Origin: Lachnospiraceae bacterium
GTDB taxonomy: Bacteria > Bacillota > Clostridia > Lachnospirales > Lachnospiraceae
Assembly (NCBI GenBank): GCA_900764225.1
Contig: CAAFNG010000376.1
Coordinates: forward strand, 1-9,195
Length of the DNA: 9,195 nt
Reading direction: 5' to 3'
A program made the translations under genes and the position numbers. Shown here piece after piece: positions 1 through 7,018 of the stretch. Position 1 is the first letter of the stretch. Every line of letters begins with the position of its first letter. Below the pieces are notes generated by a model. It had not been told where the DNA came from. It was given only the letters and a program-made list of their open reading frames with translations, and did not search any database.

Positions 1-12
1 TATAAGAGACAG
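1..12. other. Residual Tn5/Nextera adapter sequence (not genomic)
   Basis: The first twelve bases, TATAAGAGACAG, are identical to the 3' end of the 19-base Tn5 mosaic end (AGATGTGTATAAGAGACAG) that flanks inserts in Nextera libraries. The reading frame of the adjoining yraN fragment supports this: read back into these bases it meets a TAA at 3-5, just where the family should continue with its conserved N-terminal half. Genomic sequence therefore most likely starts at base 13. Confidence 0.93.
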
Positions 13-251
13 TCATTGCCCGTGATGGGAAATATCTGGTATTTATCGAAGTAAAATATCGAAAAAATGGTTCCAGCGGAAGCTCTTTTGCAGCAGTCAG
101 GAAAGAAAAACAGCGCACGATCAGTACAGTTGCGCTGTTTTATCTTATCCGGCATGGATATGGGGATAATGTCTGCTGCCGGTTTGATGTGGTAGGCATT
201 GACGGAAAAGAGATCCACTGGATAAAAAACGCTTTTGATTTTTGCAGATGA
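13..251 (+). CDS. yraN: YraN/UPF0102 family nuclease-fold protein, 3' part only
   Basis: This is the C-terminal part of a small YraN-family protein, cut off at its 5' side by the contig edge. The frame runs from the codon at 15 to TGA at 249-251. It reads IARDGKYLVFIEVKYRKNG, then a K-Q-R-T-I segment, and ends RFDVVGIDGKEIHWIKNAF. The E-V-K in FIEVKYR and the closing RFDVV...WIKNAF are family hallmarks; the E-x-K pair resembles the active site of PD-(D/E)xK nucleases. The N-terminal portion, which normally carries a G-E-I-D-L-type motif, is missing. The cellular role is not settled; a role in DNA processing is inferred from the fold. It sits 18 bp before pgeF and is probably cotranscribed with it. 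The first full codon may differ from the one written because base 12 is adapter. Confidence 0.88.
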
Positions 252-269
252 AAGGGTTGAACACATAAA

Positions 270-1115
270 ATGAAAATAAAATGGTATAGAGATAAACAGC
301 TGATGAATGTAAAGGAGAAAGACGGAATTACATGGCTTACATATCCGGATCTTGAGGTGCTTCCGGGAGTGGTACATGGCTTCAGTACGCGTCTTGGTGG
401 CGTCAGTAAGGGAATTTACGAATCCATGAATTTAAGCTTTACAAGAGGCGATGACGAGGCAGCTGTACGGGAAAACTACCGGAGATTGTCTCAGGCGATG
501 GGTTTTTCCATGGAAGATATCGTTACTTCAGATCAGACCCACACGACAAATGTGCGGGTAGTTACAGAAGAGGACAGGGGAAACGGTATTACGAAGCCAC
601 GACCATATACGGATGTGGACGGAATGATCACCAATGTTCCGGGACTGGTGCTGGCAACTTTCTATGCAGACTGTGTGCCGCTTTTCTTTGTGGATCCGGA
701 GCATAATGCTGTTGGCCTTTCCCATTCCGGATGGATGGGCACTGTGGGTAAAATAGGAAAAGTAACTGTGGAAAAAATGACAGAAACATTTGGAACAGAT
801 CCGTCCAGACTTTATACAGCTATCGGTCCTTCAATCTGCCAGGACTGTTATGAAGTCGGTGAGGATGTGATTGACCAGTTTAAAGAAGCTTTTGAGGAAA
901 AATACTGGGACGCACTTTTTTGCGAGAAACCAGATGGGAAATATCAGCTTAATCTGTGGGAGGCTAACAGAAGGATTTTTCTGGATGCAGGCATAAAAGA
1001 AGAGCGGATATCCATGCCGGGCATCTGCACCTGCTGTAATCCGCTCTTTCTTTATTCGCACAGGGCTTCTCACGGCAAACGTGGAAACCTGGGAGCATTT
1101 ATTACTGTTCGTTGA
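270..1115 (+). CDS. pgeF: Peptidoglycan editing factor PgeF (YfiH/YlmD, multicopper-oxidase-like fold)
   Basis: A 281-residue PgeF/YfiH family protein of normal length. Bacterial members prevent wrong amino acids entering the muropeptide stem, and relatives (LACC1) have purine-nucleoside phosphorylase and deaminase activity; which activity applies here cannot be read from sequence. Family signatures in order are HGFSTRLGG at 36-44, DQTH at 88-91, TDVDGMIT at 114-121, ADCVPL at 133-138, SHSGW at 151-155 and IGPSIC at 185-190. The expected metal/catalytic triad is present as H91, C135 and H152. The more usual HAGW is HSGW here. The start at 270 has only a distant AAAGGG (251-256) as ribosome binding site; Met12 (303) is an alternative but has no better site. 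It lies 18 bp after yraN. Its stop codon lies inside the 3' end of the convergent prs gene (14-bp overlap). Confidence 0.93.
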   Translation: MKIKWYRDKQLMNVKEKDGITWLTYPDLEVLPGVVHGFSTRLGGVSKGIYESMNLSFTRGDDEAAVRENYRRLSQAMGFSMEDIVTSDQTHTTNVRVVTEEDRGNGITKPRPYTDVDGMITNVPGLVLATFYADCVPLFFVDPEHNAVGLSHSGWMGTVGKIGKVTVEKMTETFGTDPSRLYTAIGPSICQDCYEVGEDVIDQFKEAFEEKYWDALFCEKPDGKYQLNLWEANRRIFLDAGIKEERISMPGICTCCNPLFLYSHRASHGKRGNLGAFITVR

Positions 1116-2274
1116 CTTTCTTCATGAGATCCATGATCTTTTCGTTGCTGGAACGAACTTTCTCAACGGATACATCATGATTGATGATATCAATGATACT
1201 TGCAAGATATTTGCTCATGTTCGCTTCGATATAGTAAGGACGTTCAAGAAGCTCAGGAGTACGGTAGTTAAGGTTGGTTGTGATAACTCTGTCCAGCCAG
1301 CCTTTTTCGTAGTATTCGTCGAATTTGGATAATCCGTCTGTGAACAGACCGTAGGTAGTGCAGACGAAGACACGTCCTGCTTTACGTTCTTTCAGCTGAC
1401 GGGCAACATCGAGCATGCTTTCTCCGGAGGAAATCATATCGTCGATGATGACAACGTCCTTGCCTTCTACAGAGTCACCCAGGAACTCATGGGCAACGAT
1501 CGGGTTCTTGCCGTTGACAACTGTGGAGTAATCACGACGTTTGTAGAACATACCCATATCGACTCCAAGAATATTGGAGAAATATACAGCACGTGACATA
1601 GCACCCTCATCAGGACTGATGATCATAAGATGATCATTGTCAAGCTTGAAATCCGGAATGTTCTTAACCAGTGCCTTCAGGAACTGATAAGTCGGGAAGA
1701 AGTTATCAAAGCCTTTCAGCGGAATGGAGTTCTGTACACGTGGATCATGTGCATCAAAAGTGATGATGTTGGAAACTCCCATCTCGCTTAATTCGCGAAG
1801 AGCAAGTGCACAGTCAAGGGATTCTCTCTTGGTACGTCTGTGCTGACGTCCTTCGTAAAGGAACGGCATGATGACATTGATACGGTGAGCTTTTCCGGTA
1901 GCTGCGGAGATGATTCTCTTAAGATCCTGATAATGATTATCCGGAGACATATGGTTCTCATGACCGCATACAGAATAGGTGAGACTGTAGTTGGTAACGT
2001 CTACCATGATGTAAAGATCAGTTCCGCGGACGGATTCCTTGATGTAACCCTTACCTTCACCGGTTCCAAAACGAGGGCATTCGCAGTCTACAAGGAAAGA
2101 TTTCTCTGCATAGCCCTGAGGGATGATCGTGGATTTCTTGGCTGCTACAAGTTCTTTACGGAATTTAACCAGCTTTTTGTCAACCTCCTCGGCCAGGTCG
2201 CGGCATCCTGCGAGTGCTGCAATGCGGATCGGGGCAACAGGCATAGATTTTTCCAGCAATTCTATGTTTGGCAT
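1102..2274 (-). CDS. prs: Ribose-phosphate pyrophosphokinase (PRPP synthetase), long clostridial type
   Basis: A 390-residue PRPP synthetase, which makes 5-phosphoribosyl-1-pyrophosphate from ribose-5-phosphate and ATP for purine, pyrimidine, NAD, histidine and tryptophan synthesis. The N-terminal phosphoribosyltransferase-like half has the flexible-loop region INVIMPFLYEGRQHRRTKRE (residues 132-151, compare the canonical GRQDRK) and the FDAHDP motif at 173-178. The C-terminal half has the PRPP loop VVIIDDMISSGES at 274-286. The canonical loop is close to DDMIDTGGT, so the second acidic residue is a serine here. The usual enzyme has about 315 residues; this one carries an N-terminal extension of some 75 residues and a C-terminal tail, so it belongs to a divergent long subgroup. 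ATG 2274 follows a perfect AGGAGG (2281-2286 on the opposite strand) with 6 nt spacing. It is oriented against its neighbours and has its own promoter. No obvious terminator follows its stop. Confidence 0.9.
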   Translation of the reverse strand: MPNIELLEKSMPVAPIRIAALAGCRDLAEEVDKKLVKFRKELVAAKKSTIIPQGYAEKSFLVDCECPRFGTGEGKGYIKESVRGTDLYIMVDVTNYSLTYSVCGHENHMSPDNHYQDLKRIISAATGKAHRINVIMPFLYEGRQHRRTKRESLDCALALRELSEMGVSNIITFDAHDPRVQNSIPLKGFDNFFPTYQFLKALVKNIPDFKLDNDHLMIISPDEGAMSRAVYFSNILGVDMGMFYKRRDYSTVVNGKNPIVAHEFLGDSVEGKDVVIIDDMISSGESMLDVARQLKERKAGRVFVCTTYGLFTDGLSKFDEYYEKGWLDRVITTNLNYRTPELLERPYYIEANMSKYLASIIDIINHDVSVEKVRSSNEKIMDLMKKVNEQ

Positions 2275-2317
2275 AATATTCCTCCTAAGTGTATGTCATA
2301 AAAAAATTCTCAGTCTA

Positions 2318-2347
2318 TTTATAACATCAGACGCATGCGTCAGTCAA
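2318..2347 (-). promoter_or_regulatory. Sigma-A type promoter of prs
   Basis: On the minus strand TTGACT (2347-2342) is followed after 18 bp by TATAAA (2323-2318), or after 17 bp by TTATAA (2324-2319). Spacing and match are good for a housekeeping promoter, and it lies about 45 bp upstream of the prs start codon. It diverges from the promoter of the DUF512 gene. Confidence 0.75.
2330..2341. promoter_or_regulatory. Perfect 12-bp palindrome in the prs promoter spacer (candidate operator)
   Basis: GACGCATGCGTC is a perfect palindrome that fills most of the spacer between the -35 and -10 boxes of the prs promoter and abuts the -35 box. A protein bound here would block the promoter. The site does not resemble the PurR box. 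Function is inferred from position alone. Confidence 0.4.
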
Positions 2348-2364
2348 GGTGTTTTCTCAAAGTG

Positions 2365-2393
2365 TTGATTTTTCGAGCCAAAGTTGTTATTAT
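2365..2393 (+). promoter_or_regulatory. Sigma-A type promoter of the DUF512-der-plsY operon
   Basis: TTGATT (2365-2370) and TATTAT (2388-2393) are separated by 17 bp and lie about 24 bp before the DUF512 start codon, giving a short leader. It is divergent from the prs promoter, with the two -35 boxes about 18 bp apart, so the two promoters could influence each other. Confidence 0.7.
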
Positions 2394-2416
2394 ATACGGG
2401 ATAGAAAAGGGAGATA

Positions 2417-3805
2417 ATGATGAAATTAAGAAAACATAAGATTTCCAGGGTGCTGCCCGACAGTATTGCCGAGGAGCTGGGGCTGGAGTCGGGGGACAGA
2501 CTGATCTCTGTCAACGGACAGCCTGTGGAGGATGTCTTCGATTACCGGTATCTCATGAATGAAGAACTGGTCGTGCTTCTTGTGGAGAAGCCGGACGGTG
2601 AAGAATGGGAGCTGGAGGTAGAGAAGGAATATGAGGAAGACCTTGGAATAGAATTTGAGAACGGGGGACTGATGGATGACTATCGTTCCTGTTCAAATAA
2701 GTGCATTTTCTGTTTTATTGATCAGATGCCGCCGAATATGAGAGAGACCTTGTATTTCAAGGATGATGATTCCAGGCTTTCCTTTCTCCAGGGAAATTAT
2801 GTGACGCTTACCAATATGAGTGAGCGGGATATCGAGAGGGTGATCCGCTATCATCTGGAACCGATCAATATTTCATTTCAGGCTATGAATCCGGAGCTTC
2901 GCTGCCGGATGTTGCATAACCGTTTTGCGGGAAAGGCACTTGAGAAGGTAGACACACTTTATAATGCAGGGATCACCATGAATGGGCAGATCGTACTGTG
3001 CAAGGGTGTGAACGACGGTGAAGAGCTGGAATACAGCCTTGAGAAGCTTTCCGCTTATGCACCTGTGCTTCAGAGTGTTTCTGTAGTTCCGGTAGGGCTT
3101 ACGAAATACCGGGAGGGACTTTTTCCACTGAAACCTTTTGGCAAGGAAGATGCGGAGAAAGTACTGGAACAGATCGAACGCTGGCAGAAGATCATGATGG
3201 AAAGACATGGGATCCATTTTATCCATGCTTCCGATGAATGGTATATCCTGGCGGAAAGAGAGCTTCCCTGCGAGGAAGAGTATGATGGATATCTTCAGCT
3301 GGAGAACGGCGTGGGAATGTTAAGACTTCTGGAGACGGAAGTCCGGGAAACGCTTACAGAGCTTCAAGGAGATGACCGCCAGATAAAAGGAACCATTGCT
3401 ACCGGCAAGCTGGCAGCACCTTTTATTCAGAAATATATCCGGGAGATTCAGAAGAAATTTCCTCAAGTAGAGATTCAGGTCAGAACCATAGAGAATCATT
3501 TCTTTGGAGAGGAGATCACGGTGTCCGGGCTTATCACAGGGCAGGATCTTAAAGGTCAGCTTTCCGGTCTCGACCTTGGAGAAAAACTGCTTCTTCCGTG
3601 CAGTATGATGAAAGGAGAGGAAGAGATCTTTCTGGATGATATGACGCTGGAGGAGCTTTCCGAGGCACTGGAAACAGAAATTGTAATCGTAGACACAGGA
3701 GGCTGTGATCTGGTGGAGGCCGTGATCAGTCCGCCGGAACATAAAAAAACAAGAAGGAGACAAATTTATGAGCAAACCAGTAGTAGCAATAGTGGGAAGG
3801 CCTAA
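2417..3805 (+). CDS. DUF512 protein with PDZ-like and radical-SAM domains
   Basis: A 462-residue member of the DUF512 / TIGR03279 putative radical SAM family, which is widespread beside der in Firmicutes and has no proven reaction. The N-terminus (about 5-75) is PDZ-like: V-L-P-D-S-I-A-E-E-L-G-L then GDRLISVNGQPVEDV. The radical-SAM cluster motif is CSNKCIFCF at 92-100, with C92, C96 and C99 spaced CxxxCxxC, followed by IDQMPPNMRETLYFKDDD at 101-118, a family signature. The DUF512 domain fills the rest, with a Gly-rich VDTGGCDLVEAV stretch near the end. Two ATG codons lie in tandem (2417 and 2420); AGGGAG at 2408-2413 spaces better to the second. The end overlaps der by 38 bp in another frame, and the der ribosome binding site lies inside this gene, so the two are likely translationally linked. 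A role in ribosome or FeS-linked metabolism would be a guess from context only. Confidence 0.9.
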   Translation: MMKLRKHKISRVLPDSIAEELGLESGDRLISVNGQPVEDVFDYRYLMNEELVVLLVEKPDGEEWELEVEKEYEEDLGIEFENGGLMDDYRSCSNKCIFCFIDQMPPNMRETLYFKDDDSRLSFLQGNYVTLTNMSERDIERVIRYHLEPINISFQAMNPELRCRMLHNRFAGKALEKVDTLYNAGITMNGQIVLCKGVNDGEELEYSLEKLSAYAPVLQSVSVVPVGLTKYREGLFPLKPFGKEDAEKVLEQIERWQKIMMERHGIHFIHASDEWYILAERELPCEEEYDGYLQLENGVGMLRLLETEVRETLTELQGDDRQIKGTIATGKLAAPFIQKYIREIQKKFPQVEIQVRTIENHFFGEEITVSGLITGQDLKGQLSGLDLGEKLLLPCSMMKGEEEIFLDDMTLEELSEALETEIVIVDTGGCDLVEAVISPPEHKKTRRRQIYEQTSSSNSGKA

Positions 3806-5093
3806 TGTAGGTAAGTCCACTCTGTTCAATGCACTGGCAGGTGATAATATTTCCATAGTAAAAGATACGCCAGGAGTAACACGAGACAGGATCTATGCAG
3901 ATGTCACATGGCTTGACCGTACATTTACATTGATCGATACCGGTGGAATCGAGCCGGACAGCAGCGATATCATTCTTTCCAGAATGAGAGAGCAGGCTCA
4001 GATCGCAATTGATACCGCAGATGTGATCATTTTTATCACAGATGTACGCCAGGGACTTGTAGATTCTGATGCAAAGGTAGCAGATATGCTCCGCCGCAGC
4101 GGTAAGCCGGTACGACTTGTGGTAAACAAAGTAGACAGCCATCAGAAATATATGATGGATGTTTATGAATTCTATAATCTTGGAATCGGAGAGCCGATCC
4201 CTGTTTCCGCAGCAAACAGACAGGGACTTGGTGATATGTTGGATGAGGTGATCAAGGAGTTTCCGGACAAGAATGAGGAAGAGGATCAGGATGACATCCC
4301 GAAGATCGCTATCGTAGGTAAGCCTAACGTAGGAAAATCTTCTCTGATTAACAAGCTTCTGGGTGAGGAGCGAGTGATCGTATCCAATATTGCCGGAACC
4401 ACACGAGACGCCATTGATACTAAGGTTACATGGAACAATAAGGACTATATATTTATTGATACAGCAGGACTTCGTCGTAAAGGTAAAGTCAAAGAAGAAA
4501 TCGAGCGTTACAGTGTGATCCGTACAGTAACTGCTGTAGAGCGTGCAGATGTGGTTGTTGTTGTGATCGATGCGTCTGAGGGAGTAACCGAGCAGGATGC
4601 GAAGATCGCCGGAATCGCTCATGATAGAGGTAAGGGTATTATCGTAGCTGTAAACAAATGGGATGCCATTGAGAAGAATGATAAGACCATTTACAGGCAT
4701 ACAGAGAAGATCCGTCAGATTCTTTCCTTTATGCCATATGCACAGATCATTTTTATCTCTGCAAAAACAGGCCAGAGACTTCCGAAACTTTTCGAGAATA
4801 TCGACATGGTCATTGAGAACCAGACACTTCGTATTCAGACAGGTGTTCTCAACGAGATTCTTTCCGAGGCCGTAGCGCTTCAGCAGCCGCCGTCTGACCG
4901 TGGACGCAGACTGAAGATCTTCTACATGACTCAGGTTGCGGTGAAGCCACCGACATTTGTTATTTTCGTTAACGATAAAGAACTTATGCACTTCTCCTAT
5001 GTAAGATATCTGGAGAATAAAATCAGAGATGCCTTCGGATTTTCCGGAACTTCCCTGAAATTCATCATCCGCGAGCGCGGGGAAAAGGAATAA
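3768..5093 (+). CDS. der: Ribosome-associated GTPase Der (EngA)
   Basis: A 441-residue tandem GTPase essential for 50S ribosomal subunit assembly, of normal length. The first G domain has GRPNVGKS at 10-17, DTGG at 57-60, NKVD at 120-123 and SAAN at 147-150. An acidic linker around 167-177 (KNEEEDQDDI) leads to the second G domain with GKPNVGKS at 184-191, DTAG at 231-234, NKWD at 296-299 and SAKTG at 331-335. A C-terminal KH-like domain (about 350-441) ends near RERGEKE. All nucleotide-binding motifs are intact. The start at 3768 has AGAAGGAG (3752-3759) with 8 nt spacing, inside the preceding gene. plsY follows after only 3 bp. Confidence 0.98.
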   Translation: MSKPVVAIVGRPNVGKSTLFNALAGDNISIVKDTPGVTRDRIYADVTWLDRTFTLIDTGGIEPDSSDIILSRMREQAQIAIDTADVIIFITDVRQGLVDSDAKVADMLRRSGKPVRLVVNKVDSHQKYMMDVYEFYNLGIGEPIPVSAANRQGLGDMLDEVIKEFPDKNEEEDQDDIPKIAIVGKPNVGKSSLINKLLGEERVIVSNIAGTTRDAIDTKVTWNNKDYIFIDTAGLRRKGKVKEEIERYSVIRTVTAVERADVVVVVIDASEGVTEQDAKIAGIAHDRGKGIIVAVNKWDAIEKNDKTIYRHTEKIRQILSFMPYAQIIFISAKTGQRLPKLFENIDMVIENQTLRIQTGVLNEILSEAVALQQPPSDRGRRLKIFYMTQVAVKPPTFVIFVNDKELMHFSYVRYLENKIRDAFGFSGTSLKFIIRERGEKE

Positions 5094-5096
5094 AAT

Positions 5097-5744
5097 ATGG
5101 AACGAATTATTTGTCTTGTTATCGGTTATATATGCGGACTTTTTCAGACTGGCTATATTATAGGAAAGGTTCACAAGACAGATATCAGGGAACATGGCAG
5201 CGGAAATGCAGGAACGACCAATGCTTTTCGTACCTTTGGAAAAAAAGCGGGAGCACTTACCCTGCTTGGGGACTGCCTGAAATGTGTGATCGCGATCGTG
5301 ATCGTCCGGATGATCTATGGCAGATCCATGAGCAATATTCTTCCACTGCTGACACTTTATGGGGCATTCGGCTGTATTCTGGGACATAATTTTCCGATTT
5401 CCATGAACTTTCGTGGCGGTAAGGGAATCGCAGCTTCTGTTGGAATGATCCTTGCTTTTGACTGGAGAATTTTTATTGTCTGTGCAGCGATCTTTTTCGT
5501 TTTGTTTTTTGCAACGCATTATGTATCGCTCTGTTCACTTAGCGCTTATGCAGCTGCGCTTATTATGGTGATCGTTTTCGGCAGTATGGGATCTTATGGG
5601 ATGGACCACTCACATACGATCGAGCTTTATATTGTGATGGCTGCGATGACAGCGATGGCATTTTACAGGCACAGAGCCAATATTGGAAGATTGCTCCATG
5701 GAACTGAGAGCAAAGTGTTCCTGAACAGTAAGAATAAAAAATAA
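5097..5744 (+). CDS. plsY: Acyl-phosphate:glycerol-3-phosphate acyltransferase PlsY
   Basis: A 215-residue integral membrane acyltransferase that moves an acyl chain from acyl-phosphate (made by PlsX) to sn-glycerol-3-phosphate, giving lysophosphatidic acid, the first step of phospholipid synthesis. All three family motifs are seen: GSGNAGTTNAFR at 34-45, GHNFPISMNFRGGKG at 96-110, and RHRANIGRLLHGTE at 191-204. Hydrophobic segments near 1-23, 52-74, 82-98, 112-140, 143-165 and 174-190 fit the usual multi-pass fold. The usual early GSxPTGYL is GLFQTGYI here. AAAGGA at 5084-5089 in the end of der gives 7 nt spacing to the ATG. It is coupled to der upstream, and gpsA downstream makes its substrate. 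plsX is not in this window. Confidence 0.96.
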   Translation: MERIICLVIGYICGLFQTGYIIGKVHKTDIREHGSGNAGTTNAFRTFGKKAGALTLLGDCLKCVIAIVIVRMIYGRSMSNILPLLTLYGAFGCILGHNFPISMNFRGGKGIAASVGMILAFDWRIFIVCAAIFFVLFFATHYVSLCSLSAYAAALIMVIVFGSMGSYGMDHSHTIELYIVMAAMTAMAFYRHRANIGRLLHGTESKVFLNSKNKK

Positions 5745-5819
5745 CGATGCCTGAGGTCAGGACGGTATCACAACAATAATAAAAATCATCAATCAGTAAA
5801 GAAATAAGAGGTAGAATTT

Positions 5820-6830
5820 ATGGCAAAGATCAGCGTACTGGGTTCTGGAAGCTGGGGATCGGCTCTGGCACTTCTTCTCCATAATAATGGTCATGAAGTT
5901 CTTCTCTGGTCAGCGAGACCGGAGGATGCCAGAAAGCTCCGCGAGACGAGAGAAAATCCGACCAGACTTCCGGGAGTGCACCTTCCGGAAAAAATTGAGA
6001 TCATGACAGATCTGGAGCGTGCGTTACGTGATGCGGATGCAGCAGTGATGGCAGTAGCTTCCCCTTATATCAGAAGCACTGCACATAAGATGGCACCTTT
6101 TGTCAGGGAAGGTCAGAAGATCGTCAATGTTGCAAAAGGCATTGAGGAAAAAACGCTTAAGACACTCAGCGAAGTGATCGAAGAAGAAATTCCCCAGGGA
6201 GATGTTGCTGTGCTTTCCGGACCGAGCCATGCAGAGGAGGTAGGAAGAGGAATTCCTACAACCTGTGTGGTAAGCGCGCATACACAGGAAACAGCAGAGT
6301 ATCTTCAGAGTATTTTTATGAGCCCTGTTTTCCGTGTATATACAACACCGGATCTTCTCGGCGTTGAGCTGGGTGGCTCTCTGAAGAATGTGATCGCACT
6401 GGCAGCAGGAACTGCGGACGGTCTGGGGTATGGAGATAATACAAAAGCGGCATTGATCACCAGAGGTATTACAGAGATCGCCAGACTTGGAAAGAAAATG
6501 GGAGCTCAGATGGAAACCTTCTACGGACTTTCCGGAATCGGAGATCTGATCGTTACCTGTGCAAGTGTACACAGCCGTAACCGAAAAGCTGGATACCTGA
6601 TCGGCCAGGGACGGACAATGGAACAGGCTATGGATGAAGTACAGATGGTTGTGGAAGGTGTTTATTCCGCGAGAGCAGCGAGAGAGCTTGCTGAGAAGTA
6701 TGAGGTTGAAATGCCGATCATAACAGAAGTGAATAAAGTGCTCTTTGAAGGGAAAACGGCAGCAGAAGCGGTTATGGATCTGATGCTGCGTGATAAGAAA
6801 GTCGAGACACCAATGCTTCCATGGAAATAG
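5820..6830 (+). CDS. gpsA: NAD(P)-dependent glycerol-3-phosphate dehydrogenase GpsA
   Basis: A 336-residue cytosolic enzyme that reduces dihydroxyacetone phosphate to sn-glycerol-3-phosphate, the backbone used by PlsY. The N-terminal Rossmann motif is VLGSGSWGSALA (6-17; G8, G10, G13). Further signatures are KGIEEKT at 106-112, GPSHAEEV at 134-141, ELGGSLKNVIALAAG at 183-197 with the expected catalytic Lys at 189, NTKAALITRG at 207-216 and GLSGIGDLIVTC at 236-247. Length and motifs are normal. The start has AGAGGT (5807-5812) with 7 nt spacing. The 75-bp gap after plsY has no convincing promoter or terminator, so it is probably the last gene of the same operon, closed by the hairpin at 6864-6917. 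Confidence 0.97.
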   Translation: MAKISVLGSGSWGSALALLLHNNGHEVLLWSARPEDARKLRETRENPTRLPGVHLPEKIEIMTDLERALRDADAAVMAVASPYIRSTAHKMAPFVREGQKIVNVAKGIEEKTLKTLSEVIEEEIPQGDVAVLSGPSHAEEVGRGIPTTCVVSAHTQETAEYLQSIFMSPVFRVYTTPDLLGVELGGSLKNVIALAAGTADGLGYGDNTKAALITRGITEIARLGKKMGAQMETFYGLSGIGDLIVTCASVHSRNRKAGYLIGQGRTMEQAMDEVQMVVEGVYSARAARELAEKYEVEMPIITEVNKVLFEGKTAAEAVMDLMLRDKKVETPMLPWK

Positions 6831-6863
6831 ACTTCTGAGAATCTTATATAAGTATGCATAATA

Positions 6864-6917
6864 AAAAAGGATATCCGTATGGACCACATTTATATGGTCT
6901 TACAGGATATCCTTTTT
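6864..6917. terminator. Bidirectional intrinsic terminator between gpsA and the aldo/keto reductase
   Basis: A perfect 13-bp inverted repeat (AAAAAGGATATCC at 6864-6876 and its complement at 6905-6917) encloses a second hairpin, GACCA (6882-6886) with TGGTC (6895-6899). The right arm ends in five T on the + strand, and the left arm ends in six A, a T run on the - strand, so it can stop both gpsA and the converging reductase. The rest of the gap (6919-7018) shows no gene or other signal I can support. Confidence 0.8.
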
Positions 6918-7018
6918 GTTTATAATAAATTGTGGAACAGCTGTCTAACATGGAACTTACGCAGCGAAAGTGTATTGCAAAATCCGTCTGATTTAACTTA
7001 GGCAAACACCTGAAAAGA

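Noticed and set aside
1..251. yraN as a pseudogene with an in-frame TAA at its start
   Set aside because: The TAA at 3-5 lies within adapter bases; the genomic part of the frame is intact to its normal stop.
3726..5519. A 597-codon open frame on the minus strand opposite der and plsY
   Set aside because: It is the mirror frame of two well-supported genes. It has no ribosome binding site, and the translation is rich in Cys, His and Ile with no recognisable domain.
5746..5769. Hairpin GATGCC/GGTATC between plsY and gpsA as a terminator
   Set aside because: The stem is 6 bp with a G-U pair and a 12-nt loop, and no T run follows. It may be chance structure; plsY and gpsA are better read as one operon.
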